Source of the DNA: Prorocentrum cordatum
Lineage: Eukaryota; Sar; Dinophyceae; Prorocentrales; Prorocentraceae
Reading direction: 5' to 3'
Length of the DNA: 64,000 nt
Assembly: GCA_963575745.1 (NCBI GenBank)
Contig: CAUYUJ010019937.1
Location: 174,562 to 238,561 of the forward strand
Shown: positions 61,144 to 64,000 of the stretch, piece after piece
Numbering within the stretch: the first letter of the stretch is position 1
Layout of the letters: every line of letters begins with the position of its first letter
Position numbers and translations under genes: made by a program
Notes under the pieces: generated by a model
What the model saw: the letters and a program-made list of their open reading frames with translations, nothing else
Database searches by the model: none
What the model was told of the DNA's origin: nothing

Positions 61144-62703
61144 AAGAGAGAAAGAGAGAAAGAGAGAAAGAGAGAGAGAGAGAGAAATCAGAGAGAGAGA
61201 GAGAGAGCGATTATCGAGTAAGCCTAAGCGCCCGGAGCCCCGCGCGAATGTCGTGGGTTCGCGCCAGGCCCAGTGGCGGCGCCTCCGGCGCCGCCCCCGA
61301 GGACGCCCGGCCCCGATCCGAGAGAACCCCGCAGGGGGCTCCGAAGGTTTTTATAGATGCCTATGCACTGCCCCTCCAGGATCAGCAACTGCGTCGGGCA
61401 GCGCAATCAGCGCTACTTCTCGGGGATGGACAGACCTCCCTTTAGTAAAACGTGGTTTAGTGAAAACGACTTCGGGCCCAAACCTGGCGGGCGCAAGCCT
61501 GGAAAATAACGGCCACGGCGCCCACTCGAAAACCGAAAACGGACAATTCACTAATCGACGTGTCACTGTTGGGGGTTCTGTCCACCCCCGAACTTCGTGC
61601 AGTTCCTGGCGTACCTCGCGCTCTTCCTGCTGGCCACGGGCCTGGCCCCGTGGCCGGGGTTCCGCGACCGCTTCGCCGAGCAGGAGCCGGCGACGGCACA
61701 TAGGGCGTGCCTCGGACGTTGGGCTGTGGCTTGGTCTCGTCGTCGTTGGTGGGCCACGCCAGGAGGGGTCTTAGAAGCACCCTGTTCGAAAGCGCGGGCC
61801 TTGTCGTCTGTAGATGTAATTCAGGAGAGGAAAAAACACACAGACACAATTAATCCTCGATTCCCCAGAAAATATTGGAAAATATGGGAAGTGGGGGGGA
61901 AGACAGAAACCCAGAAAATATGGGAAAATATGGGGGACATTTTTATTTGTGTGTATTTATTTGTGTGTCCTGGGGCCCCTTCAGTAATGCCCGCGCCTTC
62001 TAATACGCAACCTCCTTCTAAGAAGTCTTCCCCCTCCCCCTACAGTATGCCCGGGTTAGTAGGTCGACCCTGTCAGATCAAGGGTGCCTTCGTGTCCTGT
62101 GTCTAGCGACCCATGCCTCCTACATTCTGTGGCAACTTGGCCCTCGGAAGGGTCTTGCGTCCTCTCGCGTGTCCTCTCCAATCAAGTCTGACCGTACCCC
62201 CCTCTGCGCGCCGCCAGGTTGGGGCTTGAGGCAGCGCCACGTTGCCCTCGTCGGGCATCCTCGGGGCGCGGCGGAGAAACTGTGTCGAGTCCTCGCCCGC
62301 CCCAAAAGGTGCGCGTTGCTAACCACACCCCAGGCAAACCACACTCGGGCCGGACGGAAGGGTAGGATAGGGGAAGGGGTGAATTGCGAATGATTGCGAA
62401 ATCTGCTGCATCCCGCTGGTTTCGGCCCCGCCGCCGGGCCCAGTCCTCGATACATGGGCGCCTCCGGGCGCCAGGAGGCGCCACGGAGCCAGCTACGTGA
62501 GCTGATTCTCTACCGTGCCCTTGGCTATCCCTCCCTTTCGGACCCCCCGACACACCATTCGGAGCCGCCGAGCAGGAGCTCGACCTCTGGCTCGGCCCGT
62601 TGAGTCTGCTGAGGCTGCCGTCCGACTTCTCGCACGCCCTCAGCCTGTCTGTCTTCCCGGCGGCGCTCGGGCTGCTGCTGACGAGGCAGGCCAGCCACGG
62701 CCG
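60567..62703 (+). CDS. DHHC-family protein S-palmitoyltransferase (DHHS variant), five exons seen
   Basis: Exons: about 60567-60805, 61023-61100, 61380-61419, 61597-61683 and 62576-62703, all in one continuous frame after joining. Exon 1 has a membrane helix ([20 protein letters not shown]) and the following ADPGVV, then CGSC. Exon 2 gives [20 protein letters not shown] and HSMW; exon 3 gives [13 protein letters not shown]; exon 4 a helix ([16 protein letters not shown]); exon 5 another ([14 protein letters not shown]). This is the Cys-rich domain plus membrane order of DHHC acyltransferases, which attach palmitate to cysteines of target proteins at cytoplasmic faces of membranes. The catalytic Cys of DHHC reads TCA (Ser), so the enzyme may be inactive or edited. 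The first helix, the N terminus and the C-terminal tail were not found. Introns are built from mobile-element copies. Confidence 0.85.
60804..61027 (+). mobile_element. intron 1 of the palmitoyltransferase gene: TIR element (introner-like)
   Basis: AGGCAGT at 60804-60810 and 61021-61027 flanks an element whose left end (GCAACTTCTGGGAGGTC, 60818-60834) is the reverse complement of its right end (GACCTCCCAGTAGTTGC, 60998-61014) with one mismatch. The inverted ends extend more weakly to about 23 bp. Removal at the repeat gives a GC...AG intron with AG|G, 60806-61022, and restores [12 protein letters not shown]. The interior has TTAATCC-like tandem units also seen at 13000-13217. Confidence 0.85.
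61101..61379 (+). repeat. intron 2 of the palmitoyltransferase gene: GAGA tract plus hairpin element
   Basis: Reads as GA...AG with AG|G (ATGTG|GACCTC to CTCCAG|GATCAG) and joins MW to ISNCVG. It contains an AGAGAG microsatellite (61104-61208) and a diverged copy of the GC-rich hairpin family (61225-61365; GGCGCCTCCGGCGCCGCC centre, ending GGTTTTTATAGATGCCTATG). Confidence 0.7.
61415..61596 (-). mobile_element. intron 3 of the palmitoyltransferase gene: TIR element in reverse orientation
   Basis: ACTTC at 61415-61419 and 61592-61596 directly abuts TCGGGGATGGACAGA (61420-61434) and TCTGTCCACCCCCGA (61577-61591), which are 15-bp inverted repeats with one mismatch. The 172-bp interior is the reverse complement of the 45956-46125 family (GACACGTCGATTAGTGAATT, CCGTTTTCGGTTTTCGAG, GTCGTTTTCACTAAA and TTTACTAAAGGGAGG on the minus strand). 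Exact removal joins RYF to [10 protein letters not shown], the normal family spacing. Confidence 0.92.
61820..61990. repeat. AACACAGACACA element, copy 4 (inside intron 4)
   Basis: TCAGGAGAGGAAAAAACACA to GGGGCCCCTTCA, with GTAAT immediately on both sides, a plausible 5-bp target duplication. Interior AATATGGGAAGTGGGGGGGA and ATTTATTTGTGTGTCC. Confidence 0.65.
62350..62541. mobile_element. TIR-like element, second copy (inside intron 4)
   Basis: The left end GGAAGGGTAGGATAGGGGAA and right end CCTTGGCTATCCCTCCCTTT are imperfect reverse complements. The interior (CCGCCGCCGGGCCCAGTCCT then CGATACATGGGCGCCTCCGG, AGCTACGTGAGCTGATTCTC) matches 60299-60420. Confidence 0.6.
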
Positions 62704-62818
62704 GGGGGAGCCGTGGCCTGTTCAGAGGAGAAGCGGGAAGTTGTCGTCGACGTACGCACATGAATCCCCAGTCTTTTACCACAGTTCGCATCCGTGACAT
62801 GGGGAATGAATCGTGTGT

Positions 62819-62990
62819 TAGCGTTAGGTCGGGCCTGTCCCTCTACAGGAGAACTATTTAAAAATAGGCCAAACATAATCTCGGGACGATGTTTGGTGTA
62901 TGTTTCATGTATTTGTTGGTGTATGTTTGGGGTATTTCTACTTTGTCGCCCAACATCCCCCTGTAATGGGACAGGCCCGACTTAACGCTA
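62819..62990. mobile_element. TIR element with 32-bp inverted ends and TA duplication
   Basis: The left end GCGTTAGGTCGGGCCTGTCC and following CTCTACAGG is the reverse complement, with few mismatches, of CCTGTAATGGGACAGGCCCG then ACTTAACGC on the right. TA flanks both sides. AT-rich centre, no coding, 172 bp. Confidence 0.78.
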
Positions 62991-63087
62991 GCGTCGAAGG
63001 TCTCGCGGCTTGGATTGGTCTCTCGTGCTGTCTGGGCCGGAGGACCGCAGCGGCATGGTCCGCTCGCGGTGCACGTATCCATGTCCG

Positions 63088-63262
63088 TACTTCAGGAGAG
63101 GAAAAAAAACAGACACAATTAATCGTCGATTCCCCAGAAAGTATTGGAAAACATGGGGAGTGGGGGGGAAGACAGAAACGCAGAAAATATGGGAAATCAT
63201 GGTGAATCCTGTTTTTGATGTGTATTATATGTGTATGTGTGTGTGTCGCAGGGCCCCTTCAT
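63088..63262. repeat. AACACAGACACA element, copy 5
   Basis: TCAGGAGAGGAAAAAAAACA, CAATTAATCGTCGATTCCCC, TATTGGAAAACATGGGGAGT and GTGTGTGTCGCAGGGCCCCT. TGTCCGTACTTC before and TGTACGTACTTC after it form an 11/12 direct repeat. Confidence 0.65.
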
Positions 63263-63296
63263 GTACGTACTTCGGCGCGCGCGTCCTCGTGCGCTT

Positions 63297-63540
63297 TCCC
63301 TATCAGAGGAGGGAAAGGGTACCGACACCGCCATCCTTCGCTCATTGCCACGGCCACGGCCAGGTTCGCCTCGAACGCCTGATCTGAACGCCCTCCAGGG
63401 GAGGTCAGTGGAGCAGCGGCTCCCTATCAGAGGAGGAACAGGTACCAACACCGCCACCCTTCGCTCATCGCCACGGCCAGATTCGCCTCGAACGCCTGAT
63501 CTGAACGCCCTCCAGGGGAGGTCAGTGGAGCAGCGGCACG
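63297..63540. repeat. 124-bp tandem repeat, two units
   Basis: CCCTATCAGAGGAGG begins units at 63298 and 63422. Both contain ACCGCCA(T/C)CCTTCGCTCA, TTCGCCTCGAACGCCTGATC and GGGGAGGTCAGTGGAGCAGC. They differ by a small GGCCAC indel and a few substitutions. Confidence 0.85.
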
Positions 63541-63669
63541 CGTATCTTTTTATTCCCTACCTAGGCTCTGCCTAGAAGGGTTCTTACTCTCTTAGCTTAA
63601 AGGGGCCGGGCAGTGGAAAGCGCCCCGGGCGGTTCCCCGAGTCCCCTGGGAGCGGTTCCCCCCAGTTCC

Positions 63670-64000
63670 CTGGGAGTTTTAGCTTTAGTTTTAGTTTTAG
63701 TTTTAGCTTTGCTTTAGCTTAGCTTTAGCTTAGTTGTAGCTTAGCTTTAGCTTAGCGTTTCGCTTAGCTTTTCGCTTAGCGTTTAGCTTTAGCTTAGCTT
63801 TAGCTTAGCTTTAGCTTAGCTTTAGCTTAGCTGTAGTTTAGCTGTAGCTTAGCTTTAGTTTAGCTTGAGCTTAGCTTTAGCTTAGCTTTAGCTTAGCTCT
63901 TGCTCAGCTTTAGCTTAGCTTTAGCTTAGCTTTAGCTTAGCTTTAGCTTATATTTAGCTTAGCTTTAGCTTAGCTTTAGCTTAGCTTTAGCTTAACTTTT
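63670..64000. repeat. 11-bp satellite AGCTTTAGCTT, cut by window edge
   Basis: About thirty units of AGCTTTAGCTT with variants (AGCTTAGCGTTTCGC, AGTTTTAGTTTT at the left) run to the last base, so the array continues outside. Confidence 0.92.

Larger units (their letters stand above)
61684..62575 (+). other. intron 4 of the palmitoyltransferase gene, 13-bp direct repeat at its edges
   Basis: GCCGAGCAGGAGC occurs at 61675-61687 and 62567-62579. Splicing inside it as GA...AG with AG|G joins FAEQ to ELDLW. The 892-bp intron contains AACACAGACACA element copy 4 (61820-61985) and a TIR-like element (62350-62541). Confidence 0.75.

Overview
The window looks like nuclear DNA of a dinoflagellate. The reasons are two genomic relicts of the dinoflagellate trans-spliced leader (15508-15528 and 21404-21427), GC-rich sequence with G/C-ending codons, all confident genes on one strand, introns that can be read with GC-AG or GA-AG ends and AG|G acceptors, near-identical tandem gene duplicates, and a very large load of simple repeats, minisatellites and short inverted-repeat elements. 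Genus cannot be decided from the sequence alone. No rRNA, tRNA, CRISPR array or bacterial-type operon was found.

Layout. 1-5.9 kb: repeats and a few weak candidate exons. 5.9-8.0 kb: decayed non-LTR retrotransposon tail (linker, zinc knuckle, RNase H) in three frames. 8-15.5 kb: intergenic, with inverted-repeat elements and minisatellites. 15.5-23.6 kb: a forward gene cluster: a 904-codon ORF overlapping a 399-codon ORF in another frame behind a spliced-leader relict, a protein with a PARP-type zinc-finger pattern, an HU/IHF-like protein behind a second relict, and a Pro/Ser-rich protein. 23.6-26 kb: repeats with partner copies at 42.4-45.3 kb. 26.05-38.36 kb: a 6.15-kb head-to-tail duplication carrying a zinc-finger/coiled-coil gene and the first part of a second gene. 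Only the downstream copy of that second gene is complete (37771-42323, several exons). 42.4-60 kb: almost entirely repeats, including a huge TAG tract. 60.5-62.7 kb: a DHHC-family palmitoyltransferase in at least five exons. 62.8-64 kb: a TIR element, a 124-bp tandem repeat and an 11-bp satellite running off the edge.

Main discovery-grade signal. Introns of the palmitoyltransferase gene are themselves short transposon-like elements. Intron 3 is bounded by 15-bp terminal inverted repeats and a 5-bp direct repeat (ACTTC), and is a reverse-orientation copy of elements at 45956-46125 (own 5-bp duplication TTGGT) and 50486-50641. Intron 1 has about 23-bp terminal inverted repeats, a 7-bp direct repeat (AGGCAGT) and a relative at about 13000-13217. 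Introns of the 37771-42323 gene also sit between direct repeats. This fits introner-type elements, a class already reported from dinoflagellates; the particular families here may be undescribed. The same gene reads DHHS instead of DHHC at its catalytic motif.
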